DNA from: Azadirachta indica
Taxonomy: Eukaryota > Streptophyta > Magnoliopsida > Sapindales > Meliaceae
Direction: 5' to 3'
Length of the DNA stretch: 64,000 bases
Assembly (NCBI GenBank): GCA_022749755.1
Contig: CM040450.1
Location: 13,414,913 to 13,478,912, forward strand
The notes under the pieces are model-generated. The model saw only the letters and a list, made by a program, of their open reading frames with translations, made no database searches and was not told where the DNA came from. Made by a program: the position numbers and the translations under genes. Shown here one piece after another: positions 54,703 to 64,000 of the stretch (positions within the stretch are counted from its first letter, which is position 1; each line of letters begins with the position of its first letter).

Positions 54703-57269
54703 TCAAAAGATATTATCAACCTTAAATTTGAATCTAATTTTGATTCGGTAAAAATAAGAGCTAAAAATTACAAAACTTTTCAATAGAAGTTTTCTGCAAA
54801 GGTTTTACGAGAAACCTAATAGGGCGCACTTAGTATACCACAAAAATGAAACGTCAGGCCCATTGTAAATTACAACAAAAAATCAAAACTTGGGGCCCAT
54901 TCTAAATTTCAATATTGCTCGGCCCAAAGACAAAATGAAATTGACGAAAAAGAAAAAAAGGAATACGGAATTTTCTTGAGAAGGAAGTCAAGCGAAAGAA
55001 AGATCGTATATTAAAAAGAAAGCTCGGTAATTTGCTTGCAGAGTCGAAGAAGAGCACTAGCTTGAAGAAGACGAAGAGTTTAGAGTTAACAGTAGCTGTT
55101 ACAGGTAAGAGAAGATCTTCGCTCTCACTTCCGCTTATGTATTTTTCGTTTCAAAGATCTTCGCTCTCAACTAGGCGCTGTTCGTTTTCTCATTTTATCT
55201 GCCTCGAATCTAGGGTTCTTTTTGTTTCTATAACTTGACTGTTGTATCATATTTCTATGGCACAATGGGGTTTATGCCTTTGCTTCTCTTAGTTGCTAGC
55301 TGAATATGTTAACCCTTGATTCGGACGATTTTGCTTTTGGGTATTGTACAGATTACCTTAATTTTGTGTTTTTTTTATATAAGTATGCAATATTTGTTTG
55401 GTGATATATGATTCTGCCATATTTGCTGGGTAATTCTCTGTTTAGAGAAATGAGGGTCAAATTCAAATACTGGGTAATTCTCTGCCATACTTGTGATGGA
55501 GATTAATATCAATTTTATTTATTTTTAAAAGTAATTATGCAGTATTTTTTGGTGATATATGACTCTTGATATTTTCTGTGTAATTCTCTGGTAACAGAAA
55601 TGAGAGTTGAAATGAAATACTGTAGACTGACTTGATGATGGAGTCTAATATTAGTTTTGGTGGCCAATTATATATTGAGTTGAAATGAATGACTATTAGA
55701 ATTCTTGTTGCTTATACGTTGCCCGATGCAAATTTGAGAAACAAAACTGGTTGATTATATATTGAAGGTGAAGTGAATGACTATTAAAATTGTTGTTGCT
55801 TATAAGTTGCTGATGTGAATTAGAGAACAAAACTGTTTAAACGATTACCAGGAAAGACCTTTTAGAGCTAGTACCATATCAATGAGCACTCCTCAATTAT
55901 TCCTCGAGGCTTAAGATTTTATTGTTTAAAATGTATTGATGATTTGCTGCTAGATTTATTAACTTTTCGGTGGTATATTTTGTATTGCACATCAAGTAAG
56001 TTTTTTTTTTTTTAATTTTGAGGGGGAATGACTGTAAAATTGTTATTTATAAGTGGCCATTGCATATTTGAGAAAGAAAACCATTTACATGAGGAGGAAG
56101 AAAGGCCATTTTAGAGGTGCTACTGCAGCATTTATTAGCACTTCTTAATAGTCTTCAAAGGCTTAAGACATCATAGTTGGGATGCAATGATGTTTTGGTG
56201 CTGTATATTTGCTTGTAAGGTGATGATTATTATTGATATTTATGCCGCAATATAAAGTTTGTTTCAGTGATCTTGAGTTGTGATGGTGGTCTTATCCGTA
56301 TGTATATTTTTCAGTTGAGGAATTGGTTTTATTTTCTCTAAGGTTCTTGAGATAATGCAACTGTTTTTTAATACATGTAGTGGAATTAAGCTAACATATG
56401 ATTTGCCACATTATAGATAATGACGGTTGAATTTGTTGATGCTCATTGGTAACGAGCTTGATTCATTTTGATGACTGTTAAAACCTTGTTTTGGATGTTA
56501 TCTACCACTTCTTATCCATGTTAGGTTAGATATGATGTCCAAAAAGAGAAAGATAAAGTACATATTGTGGCAGTTTGAATGTCTAACCATCAAATGGAAT
56601 ATTGGTATATAAACAAAGATTACCTCTTATTTGTTGATTAAAGCTAATAAATTCATGAAAGGAAGTCTGCTTTTATTAGCTTTCTTGTTTTTGCTATTGT
56701 TTTTAGCCAAACTTGCAAGACAAATGGCCGAGAAGGGGTGATTGGAATAGTTTGTTCGTTTTTACTTACATCAATGTGGCAAATGATATGCTTTCAGAAT
56801 ATTTTGGTGACTACTCAGTTGATAATATTTTTGATTGACTTAATGAAAATAATTGTCATTAAAGCAAGAAGGAAATGGAAATTTGGTGTGGAGGCATGCT
56901 ATTTCTTTCCCTTCATCTTTCTTTCTTAATAAGGGAAACTGTTTACATAGTCTTTGTTCTCTCTTTTACTTTCTGCCTCATATTATTATTGCTATCCTTG
57001 ATTTTTTATTTTGGGTATTTTGCTTCATTTTTTTCTAAGTATATTTGTGCTTTCGACCGATTGGACTTTTATCATATATGACTATGAAATTTTTTAAAAT
57101 TTGCATGTATTTAAGCGTCTGTATGTACTTGCTTACTATGTTATTCTTCATGCTGATCTTTAATTTTTGTACTTATTAACTACTTTATTGCTGGTTTTCT
57201 TTGTTGGTGTAGTATTCATTTTGTTGCATCTGTTTGACATGTTATCTTTTTTGTCTTACAATTTTTCAG
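54703..57269 (+). other. PAC1 copy-2 promoter, 5'-UTR exon and leader intron
   Basis: A purine-rich leader (about 54970-55103) ends TGTTACAG|GTAAGAG, a strong donor at 55103-55104. The matching acceptor TTTTTCAG ends at 57269, 12 bases before the ATG, giving a 2.2-kb 5'-UTR intron. The last 330 bases (from about 56939) are duplicated before the dead copy at 48486. Short frames inside the intron (for example 55032-55238, 56738-56929) are not genes. Confidence 0.55.
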
Positions 57270-57281
57270 TCATAACTAAAA

Positions 57282-58033
57282 ATGTCTCGAAGATATGATA
57301 GCCGTACCACAATATTTTCCCCTGAAGGCCGTCTCTACCAAGTTGAATATGCAATGGAAGCCATAGGGAATGCTGGTAGTGCAATTGGAATATTGTCAAA
57401 AGATGGGGTTGTCTTGGTTGGTGAAAAGAAGGTTACTTCCAAACTCCTGCAGACCTCAACTTCCACTGAGAAGATGTACAAGATTGACGATCATGTTGCT
57501 TGTGCTGTGGCTGGAATCATGTCTGATGCCAACATTCTAATTAACACTGCTAGAGTCCAAGCTCAACGCTATACATATGCATACCAAGAGCCAATGCCAG
57601 TGGAGCAACTTGTCCAATCCCTTTGCGACACAAAGCAAGGTTATACACAGTTTGGAGGTCTCCGCCCCTTTGGTGTTTCATTTCTTTTTGCAGGATGGGA
57701 CAAAAACTACGGTTTCCAACTTTACATGAGTGACCCTAGTGGAAACTACAGTGGTTGGAAAGCTGCTGCAATTGGTGCAAATAACCAGGCTGCACAATCA
57801 ATCCTTAAACAGGATTACAAGGATGATATTACAAGGGAAGAAGCGGTCCACTTGCACTGAAAGTTCTCAGCAAGACCATGGACAGCACTAGTCTTACCTC
57901 CGAGAAGCTTGAACTGGCCGAGGTTTTCCTGACTCCTCCTGGCAAAGTGAAGTACCAAGTCTGCTCACCAGAGGCTCTGAGTAAGCTGTTGGTGAAGTTT
58001 GGAGTGACCCAACCACCTGCTGAGACTTCCTAA
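57282..58033 (+). pseudogene. PAC1: 20S proteasome subunit alpha-type-4 (PAC1), copy 2 with C-terminal frameshift
   Basis: An uninterrupted frame encodes 192 residues from [20 protein letters not shown]. It covers the alpha-subunit N-terminal signature, the [10 protein letters not shown] and [16 protein letters not shown] core and the [20 protein letters not shown] segment. At about 57848-57851 GTCCAGCTTGCA of copy 1 is GTCCACTTGCA: one G is gone, and TGA ends the frame at 57858-57860. In the next frame the remaining 58 codons are open to TAA 58031-58033 ([20 protein letters not shown]... GVTQPPAETS). A 250-residue protein would result without the deletion. The subunit is part of the alpha ring of the 20S proteasome core, which gates substrate entry. 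If the base is missing only in the assembly, this is the functional gene. Confidence 0.9.
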
Positions 58034-60927
58034 GCTAAGCTCTTCTATGCTTTCTTCTAGCTTAAATTTCATTGGAATGTGGACAATCCTTGTATTCCTT
58101 TTGTATTACATTGCAAAAGGAACTGCAAATCAATATGTTTGATGATTAAAATCTTGATACAATCAGATGTTTAATGATGTTGGATGCAGTTTATCTTCTT
58201 TTCTATTACGTGTTCTTGTGTTAGATTTGCTTGGAACACTTCCATTCAAGGATTTTGGGTTTGAATTTTAGCATGAAAATTTACTATTATGGTTCACATA
58301 TTATCATTAGTATGTGTAATAGACGCCTCTACCAGAAAATAGCTTTTTTGGAGAAGATTCCGTGCTGCATACATACACGATAGAATTGACCTACATGTAG
58401 CTGAATAATTGTCAATTTAGATGATTTAGTTATAAATGAGTGACTCATACTATAAATTGGTGTTTATTAAATTAAACATTTTGGCTGCATTGAATACAGA
58501 GCAGAAACACAACAGTCTTAATCTTTGGTGTTTACTCTTATCAACTTGAGCATTGGAAAGAGCAAATGGGTTCATGAAATGTTGCAGTCACAGCATTAAG
58601 CATTCTGTTTGGACAAGCGAACCTATTGTTACTCGTGTAAAACAGGTGAATGAATTTTGTTTGTTCTTCAACATAATTTATGCAATCAAATGTTATAAAA
58701 CTTTCATTGGATGTTATAAGTAACGCGTATATAATGTTACAACAAAACAAAATTCTGAAATATGATCTCTAAGATTATACAAGAGAATCAATGAATTAAA
58801 TTCAACCTTATACCATTAGTATAATTGTTGTCATGAACCCAAATGAAAAATCCAAGCGAAAAAAGTATTAATTCTTAGAATCTAAGAAACACTTGTACAA
58901 TCCCCATAAAGAAATTATGAACAAGGAAACATGCCCAGAAAAAAAAAAAATGATCATTATTCATTATAAGTAAAGGGAGTAGAATCTTTTCAACAATGGT
59001 GGGGTCACGTAATTTCCATTTCACTGTGTAGATTCAGATTCTCGGAAGCAGCTTTTTGGCTTATTTTATAAGCAAGTTTACTACTTAGTGCTTCTGCAAA
59101 TTAATCAATTACATATACAAACTTACCCCACATCTTGAAGTGTGCGCACACTCTCCCCATGTGATCAGATACAATCTTAATTTAAATCTAACAACATCAC
59201 ATATTAAAAATTGCTTAGTGCTACAAGGATTTTAGGGTCCATTGTCTTTTCTACGGTTTTTTAAAATAATTTCTTTACACTTTAGATCTCAGTTGTTCTT
59301 AAAATATATCTATAATTATCATCAACTTTGACTGTTGTCTGTGTGCTCCTAGAAGCAAGTTAATTAGTCATTAGACAATGAAACTTAATTAAACAATATT
59401 ACATTTAATATTTGTCGGATTAGAAGACATACTATATACATATATCTATCAAATGCTTCAAAAAAAATTTAATTAGAATGGTTTAAACTTATTATTATAC
59501 TAATTTTAATTGAATTGTTTCACTCAAAAACTTAACTATTTAAGTAAAAAATATATATTTTTACATTACTCTATATGAACATAAAATTTTCTTTTACATC
59601 TTTTTAAAGACATATTAAAAGAACCCATAAAAAAGAAAACTTACCTATAATTGCATGCGTTGGATTGAATCTTTACTGTGAACTTTTGTTGTTATGTCAT
59701 TTTAATGTATTTTGCAAGCATGCTTCAATTCTGGTGGTCCTATATATAATTTTCTCCGGTTGCGTTATTGTTAAATGTCAGTACGTTAATTGACTTTGAT
59801 GATTCATTAAAATTTTCAAAAGCTGTTGCCATTAATTTCTCAAAGCACTTTCGGAAAGCGCCATTTTTTCAACGGGTACTTGTGCTCAATCCCACGCCTG
59901 ACGCCACAACTATGCGTCTTTAATTTGTTGCTTCCGTGTATAGCATTGCTTTTTCTGCGCCAAAAAGAGCTTTTGCAATGATGGCATGCTGTGGTCAGCT
60001 GCTTATGTTGAATTGCTTTTCATATGTCAATTTAAAAAGTGCTTTTGCTGTGGTGAATGGTATAATCGCCCTGCATGTTGAAGATTAATATAATAGTGGG
60101 AAACGAATTATTAAAACATTTTATAATTTATTAATTAAACAATAATAGTCGCACAATTTTCATCTTGTTTTAAAGTAAATTTTTCGTTGTAAATTTCTAA
60201 ATTTTCAATAAAATTTTCATCTTTAACTTATATCTAAAAAATAGAATAAAAAGTTAAAAATTGAGAGAACAGGTTATAAATTATAGTAAAAGAGTTAACA
60301 ATTACATCAAAAAGGACAAAAATAATTTTAAAAAAATAGGGGTTTGCAATAAATTAGAGAGAGGGAAACAAAAATAGTAAAACAAAAAATTGGGAAGAAA
60401 AAGTTGTTCACAAAAATTGATTTGATTTAAATGCTACGTGCAAAATTTGCCTAGGGACCGGAATGGGAGCATGGTCACAACAATTACCTAAACGTAATAA
60501 ACACTTCCATATATTTCAAGCTTTTAATTTGTAAATATTGAAAACATAAATTTATAGCTATGCTCGAATTAAATTTTATAATATAACATATACTTGCCAT
60601 AATTTTCAAATTATCGTATACAATAAAAAAATTATTTTTTTTAAAATAGAAAATAATAATATAATATAATATAATATAATACGAAGAATAATAACCCTAA
60701 CTTAGATTGCATGAACATGCTTTATGCGTCAACATCTGAACTCAATTAACTCTTCTTAGATTTCCTATACTTCGTGTCCACCTTACGTGTCACTTTCCTA
60801 TTGGATCCCACCAATCTCCTCCTCCTCCTTCAATCAGTCAAATTATCAGTGTCTGTTGTAACCTTACCACAGACTCGGAGCTCAACTAAACTCTTCTGTC
60901 GGAAAATTCATCCTCCTCTTCTCTCCC
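58034..60927. other. Intergenic, AT-rich; no gene seen
   Basis: 58034-58553 is 3' flank shared with the dead PAC1 copy. The rest (2.4 kb) is AT-rich with no open frame of gene-like content. 60740-60927 has pyrimidine-rich C/T tracts and is probably the leader of the LRR gene. Confidence 0.6.
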
Positions 60928-62160
60928 ATGGCTCTGCTCCACTCTCTCCTCCTTCCTCTTCTCCTCATTCTCCTCCTTGCTCCTCCCTCTCACCAGAAAA
61001 TCGCTGCTGTTGATTTAGCAGCTCTCGCAGCTATCAAAGACACTCTGACTGACATTCCCGGCACTGATTTCTTCTCCACCTGGGACCTCTCAGCTCCGGA
61101 TCCCTGCTCCACTTTCTCCGGCGTCACCTGCTCTCTCAACCGCGTTACAACCCTCACACTCGGCACCGGCCTCTCCGGCTCACCCGGCCTCGCTGGCTCC
61201 CTCTCCCCGGCCATCTCCAACCTCACCGAGTTAACCCAACTCGTTCTCTTCCCCGGCATCGTTACCGGGCCCATTCCTCCCCAGCTAGGTCGACTCAATA
61301 ACCTCCGAGTAATTTCCTTAACCAACAATCGATTAACTGGCGGAATTCCGGCTACATTTTCTTCCCTCAGAAATTTACACACACTCGACCTGAGTTACAA
61401 CCAGCTCACAGGGTCAATCCCGCCAGGATTGACCCGGCTGCCGCAGTTGAAAGTTCTCATTTTGGCATCCAATTCGCTGTCTGGCGAGTTACCAGCCGTG
61501 TCGACTCAGTTGTTTCATCTCGATTTGAAGAAGAACGAACTCACCGGACCGTTGAAACCACTGCCGTTAACTCTCCGTTACTTGTCGCTTTCTGACAATT
61601 CCGTTTTGGGCCCACTTAACGCCTTACAATCACTCTCCGACTTAGTGTACCTCGACCTAAGCATGAACCAATTTAGTGGGTCCATTCCTGCCGAGCTATT
61701 TAATCCCAAACTCTCATCACTGTTCTTACAACGGAACAATTTATCCGGTGGGGTCCCGTCACGAATCGTGGACCCCACGTCAGGGTCATCGTACGGTGAA
61801 GGATCGATCGTTGATCTAAGCCACAATTTCTTGACGGGCGGACTATCGCCAATCTTGGCTGGAGTGGAGAGTTTGTACTTGAATAACAACCGTCTGATCG
61901 GGGTGGTACCACAAGAGTACGTTAAGAGCGTCTACGACGGCACCGCCAGAACGTTATACTTGCAACATAATTATTTATCGAGGTTTCCGTTGGAGTCCGG
62001 GTTGGCGTTGCCGGATACGGTGTCATTGTGCTTGTCTTATAACTGCATGGTACCTCCGGTTGGACTGACGGGGTGCCCGGCTAGCGCCGGTGGGCAGTTG
62101 TCCCGGCCGCAGTCGCAGTGTTCGGTGTTTGCTAATCGGAGTACTAGCACCAGAGATTAA
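60928..62160 (+). CDS. Secreted leucine-rich-repeat protein (receptor-like/PGIP-DRT100-like, no kinase)
   Basis: A single exon encodes 410 residues. Residues 1-23 are a signal peptide (MALLHSLLLPLLLILLLAPP). An LRR N-terminal cap follows, with LAALAAIKDTLTDIPGTDFF, then STWDLSAPDPCSTFSGVTC. About ten plant-type extracellular LRRs follow, for example LTELTQLVLFPGIVTGPIPP, LNNLRVISLTNNRLTGGIPA, LRNLHTLDLSYNQLTGSIPP and LVYLDLSMNQFSGSIPAELF. The C-terminal cap holds a cysteine pattern (CLSYNCM...GCPAS...QSQC) and the protein ends STSTRD. There is no transmembrane helix, GPI-type tail or kinase, so it should be released into the apoplast. Related proteins act in recognition or wall interaction, but the ligand is unknown. 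Local GC is much higher than in the surrounding DNA. The ATG at 60928 is followed directly by the hydrophobic leader; an overlapping upstream frame at 60774 is not real. Confidence 0.92.
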   Translation: MALLHSLLLPLLLILLLAPPSHQKIAAVDLAALAAIKDTLTDIPGTDFFSTWDLSAPDPCSTFSGVTCSLNRVTTLTLGTGLSGSPGLAGSLSPAISNLTELTQLVLFPGIVTGPIPPQLGRLNNLRVISLTNNRLTGGIPATFSSLRNLHTLDLSYNQLTGSIPPGLTRLPQLKVLILASNSLSGELPAVSTQLFHLDLKKNELTGPLKPLPLTLRYLSLSDNSVLGPLNALQSLSDLVYLDLSMNQFSGSIPAELFNPKLSSLFLQRNNLSGGVPSRIVDPTSGSSYGEGSIVDLSHNFLTGGLSPILAGVESLYLNNNRLIGVVPQEYVKSVYDGTARTLYLQHNYLSRFPLESGLALPDTVSLCLSYNCMVPPVGLTGCPASAGGQLSRPQSQCSVFANRSTSTRD

Positions 62161-63400
62161 TTTCATATAAAATAATTATTTGTTATACGTTATAGGATAC
62201 AAAATAATTTGAATATTAATTTGTGTTTTATTTGTTATAACATAAAGTGCTTGGTTTTGTAATCATTTTTTTTTAAAGAGTTGTAATGATATTTTTACAT
62301 TCAAGGAAATATAGTAATATTATGTCCATGTCTATTTTCATAATAATACTATTTTGTGTATACAATCTAATGAGATATATCTTTATTACATATCTACAAA
62401 TTTAATCATAAAAACTGTTACAATAATGTTATATTATTATCACAATAAAAAAATCCAAGTTATAATTTGAAATGAACACTATAGAGAACAAATCATTAAA
62501 AAAAAAAAACTTATTTTAAAACGTAAAAATTATAAAAATTTACTCATTTCTTTCAAAAAGATTTTTGAGATGGGGACAAAAACCATCCATGCCCTAGAGT
62601 AGCTACTAGCCATGCACCCAAAATTACATGTAAATTACAATAACAATATAATATAATCATATTAATTTATATAAATAAAGAATTTATATTTTTAATCATA
62701 TAATATTTAAAAAAAATATTTATGTTATTGTTTAAATATAAACAATAAATAATAATGTCCCTACGGCGTGAGGGCGGACGTTAAAGTTAAAGATGATGAC
62801 CGTTAGGATGATGATGATGATGGCCATTTATTCATTAATAAGAGTAACGTGAGACGTATGAAAGCAAGAGCTAAGGATAGTACAAAAATGGATTTATTGA
62901 ATTTTGTCACACTTCCTAAGTGGTCCACACGTGCCCTTCTTTGATTGTTGTTCGGTAAGAGCTTATGAAGAATAGCGATGTGTATGCCACAAAGTCATTT
63001 CCTTTCCAGTAATTGCAGCAAGTTTCAGAAAACCGCCATTTTTGTCTTGTTTTCCCTCAAATGTGAAAAGAAATGTTGCTACCGGAAGGTCTTACAACAC
63101 ATTATAGCGTTTAAAAAGTTCTCTTTCAAACCCGGATGATTTGATTTATTAAAACGTCATTTAATCCATTCAAAAGCAGTTTTATGAGCTACAGGAGTTG
63201 CTAGGAGGATCCCAATATTGTAAAATTGAATAAACTTCAAGCACTCGAGGATCTGAATCCGCCTCCTAATGCGTCTTCAATAAAAATTATCCTCAGAATT
63301 CTGCACATTCGTTATAATCTCTGTTCGAGCTCTCTGTGACATCATCTACCTGCTTCCTAAACTGTGAGAATACCTTTTATTTGGGACACCATCTTTGATA
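62161..63400. other. Intergenic, AT-rich; no gene seen
   Basis: The 3' flank of the LRR gene, AT-rich, then a (GAT)n-like patch at 62790-62822. The part 63100-63400 is probably the 3' UTR of the minus-strand RCC1 gene. Confidence 0.55.
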
Positions 63401-63588
63401 CTATGACCTTGAAACCAAACACATGGAATGAGACGCACCAACTGCGACAGACAGCACGTTGTGAGGAGCCAATCCGTCATCCTCCATTAGAAAATTGACT
63501 TGAACTGGACACGGTTGCACCTCTGGCAGTCCGGGAACTCCCAACTGAGAATCTTTGGCATTTCCCCACATATACAACTTCCCTTTAT
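63401..63588 (-). CDS. RCC1-repeat protein, last exon (partial gene)
   Basis: On the minus strand an acceptor TGTGTTCAG (63589-63597) is followed by an exon with GKLYMWGNAKDSQLGVPGLP, EVQPCPVQVNFLMEDDGLAP, then HNVLSVAVGASHSMCLVSRS and TAG at 63401-63403. LYMWGNAKDSQLG and VAVGASHSMCLV are the two halves of an RCC1 blade. RCC1-like proteins form beta-propellers; plant members include UVR8 and Ran exchange-factor relatives, and this one cannot be placed. Upstream exons were not found with confidence in the remaining 400 bases and lie mostly beyond the window. Confidence 0.8.
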
Positions 63589-64000
63589 CTGAACACAATA
63601 ACATATTACCAAACATTAGTATCATGTTACAGTTGCTATGCACTGGCCGCATATGAATCTTAGTAAGATATCCAGAGACATAGATTTAAAGTTGTGTCGA
63701 ATCTGAGATATTTATTGACAATTTTCACGATTTTGATGTTATATGTTGATAATATGCTGATCACCTTTCACAAAATGCATGGATAGATTTGTTAAAGTCC
63801 ATATTATAGATGGTAGGAAGGATCCAGGAGCTGCATAAAAGATCCTTAGAACAAAAAGCTAGAGGGACTGAAAGGAAGGCAAACTATGGATGCCAATAGC
63901 TTTGTGGAGCAGGTGCTAGAGAATTTTGACGTAAGTAATGCAAAACCAGCTACTAGTCTTCTAGCTAACTGGTTTATATTATCTACTAAATATTCTCTCT
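63589..64000. other. Probable intron of the RCC1-repeat gene
   Basis: No RCC1 coding is visible on the minus strand here. On the plus strand, ATGGATGCCAATAGCTTTGT at 63888-63907 starts a short frame (MDANSFVEQVLENFD) that runs into a perfect donor GTAAGTAATG at about 63931. With no further context I do not call it a gene. Confidence 0.3.

Noticed and set aside
60774..61013. Frame overlapping the start of the LRR gene
   Set aside because: It runs through the leader in another frame from the well-supported LRR protein and is Ser/Pro/Leu low-complexity.
1..64000. tRNA, rRNA or known microRNA genes
   Set aside because: No cloverleaf, rRNA core or recognisable conserved microRNA was seen on reading; a covariance-model scan would be needed to exclude small ones.

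Overview
The window is nuclear DNA of a eudicot plant. The evidence is GT-AG introns, very AT-rich intergenic DNA with (AT)n and (TAA)n microsatellites, and plant-only families: hybrid proline-rich cell-wall proteins, an X8 callose-binding-type protein, a plastid-targeted siroheme-pathway methyltransferase and a UDP-glycosyltransferase tail. A woody rosid such as Citrus would fit, but that is an impression and not shown by the sequence.

Layout. 0-3.5 kb: the 3' end of a UDP-glycosyltransferase (+), a two-exon gene for a small plant-specific basic protein (-), and an X8-domain secreted protein (+) whose proline-rich linker changes frame before the X8 domain. 6-41 kb, plus one outlier at 52.8 kb: a tandem array of hybrid proline-rich protein (HyPRP) genes. 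Each encodes a signal peptide, a variable proline-rich stretch and a C-terminal eight-cysteine (8CM) lipid-transfer-like domain. I count six intact copies (6115, 17062, 19242, 22625, 33973 and 36269 on the minus strand), six broken copies (11632, 14267, 26248, 31134, 40243, 52799) and two remnants (an orphan 3' flank near 18.3 kb and a C-terminal stub at 37.8 kb). The array shows classic birth-and-death evolution: a 4.9-kb tandem block duplication, an inversion, frameshifts, loss of start codon, TATA box and cysteines, and one compensated frameshift.

42-51.8 kb: a non-array block flanked by two copies of the same HyPRP upstream segment. It holds an intact five-exon uroporphyrinogen-III C-methyltransferase gene (-), a dead copy of the 20S proteasome alpha-type-4 gene PAC1, and a fragment of a DEAD-box RNA helicase. 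53-64 kb: a hAT-like MITE candidate, a second PAC1 copy with its 5'-UTR intron but a one-base deletion near the C-terminus, an intact secreted leucine-rich-repeat protein, and the last exon of an RCC1-repeat gene (-).

Two kinds of non-coding structure are shared by the HyPRP copies and are not explained by the coding sequence. Upstream lies an ordered module: a CATGTTTCAAGCATG-like box, a GAGTTGGCCTTGGGTTGT box, a joined telo-box/W-box with core AACCCTAAAGTCAATGAATC, then the TATA box and a conserved leader. Downstream, 50-130 bases after the stop codon in most copies, lies a stem-loop-like element beginning (A)TAATGTGAGAG and closing with CTCTC, whose stem bases vary between copies. These are the most interesting features: a candidate shared transcriptional and post-transcriptional control system for a cell-wall protein cluster.
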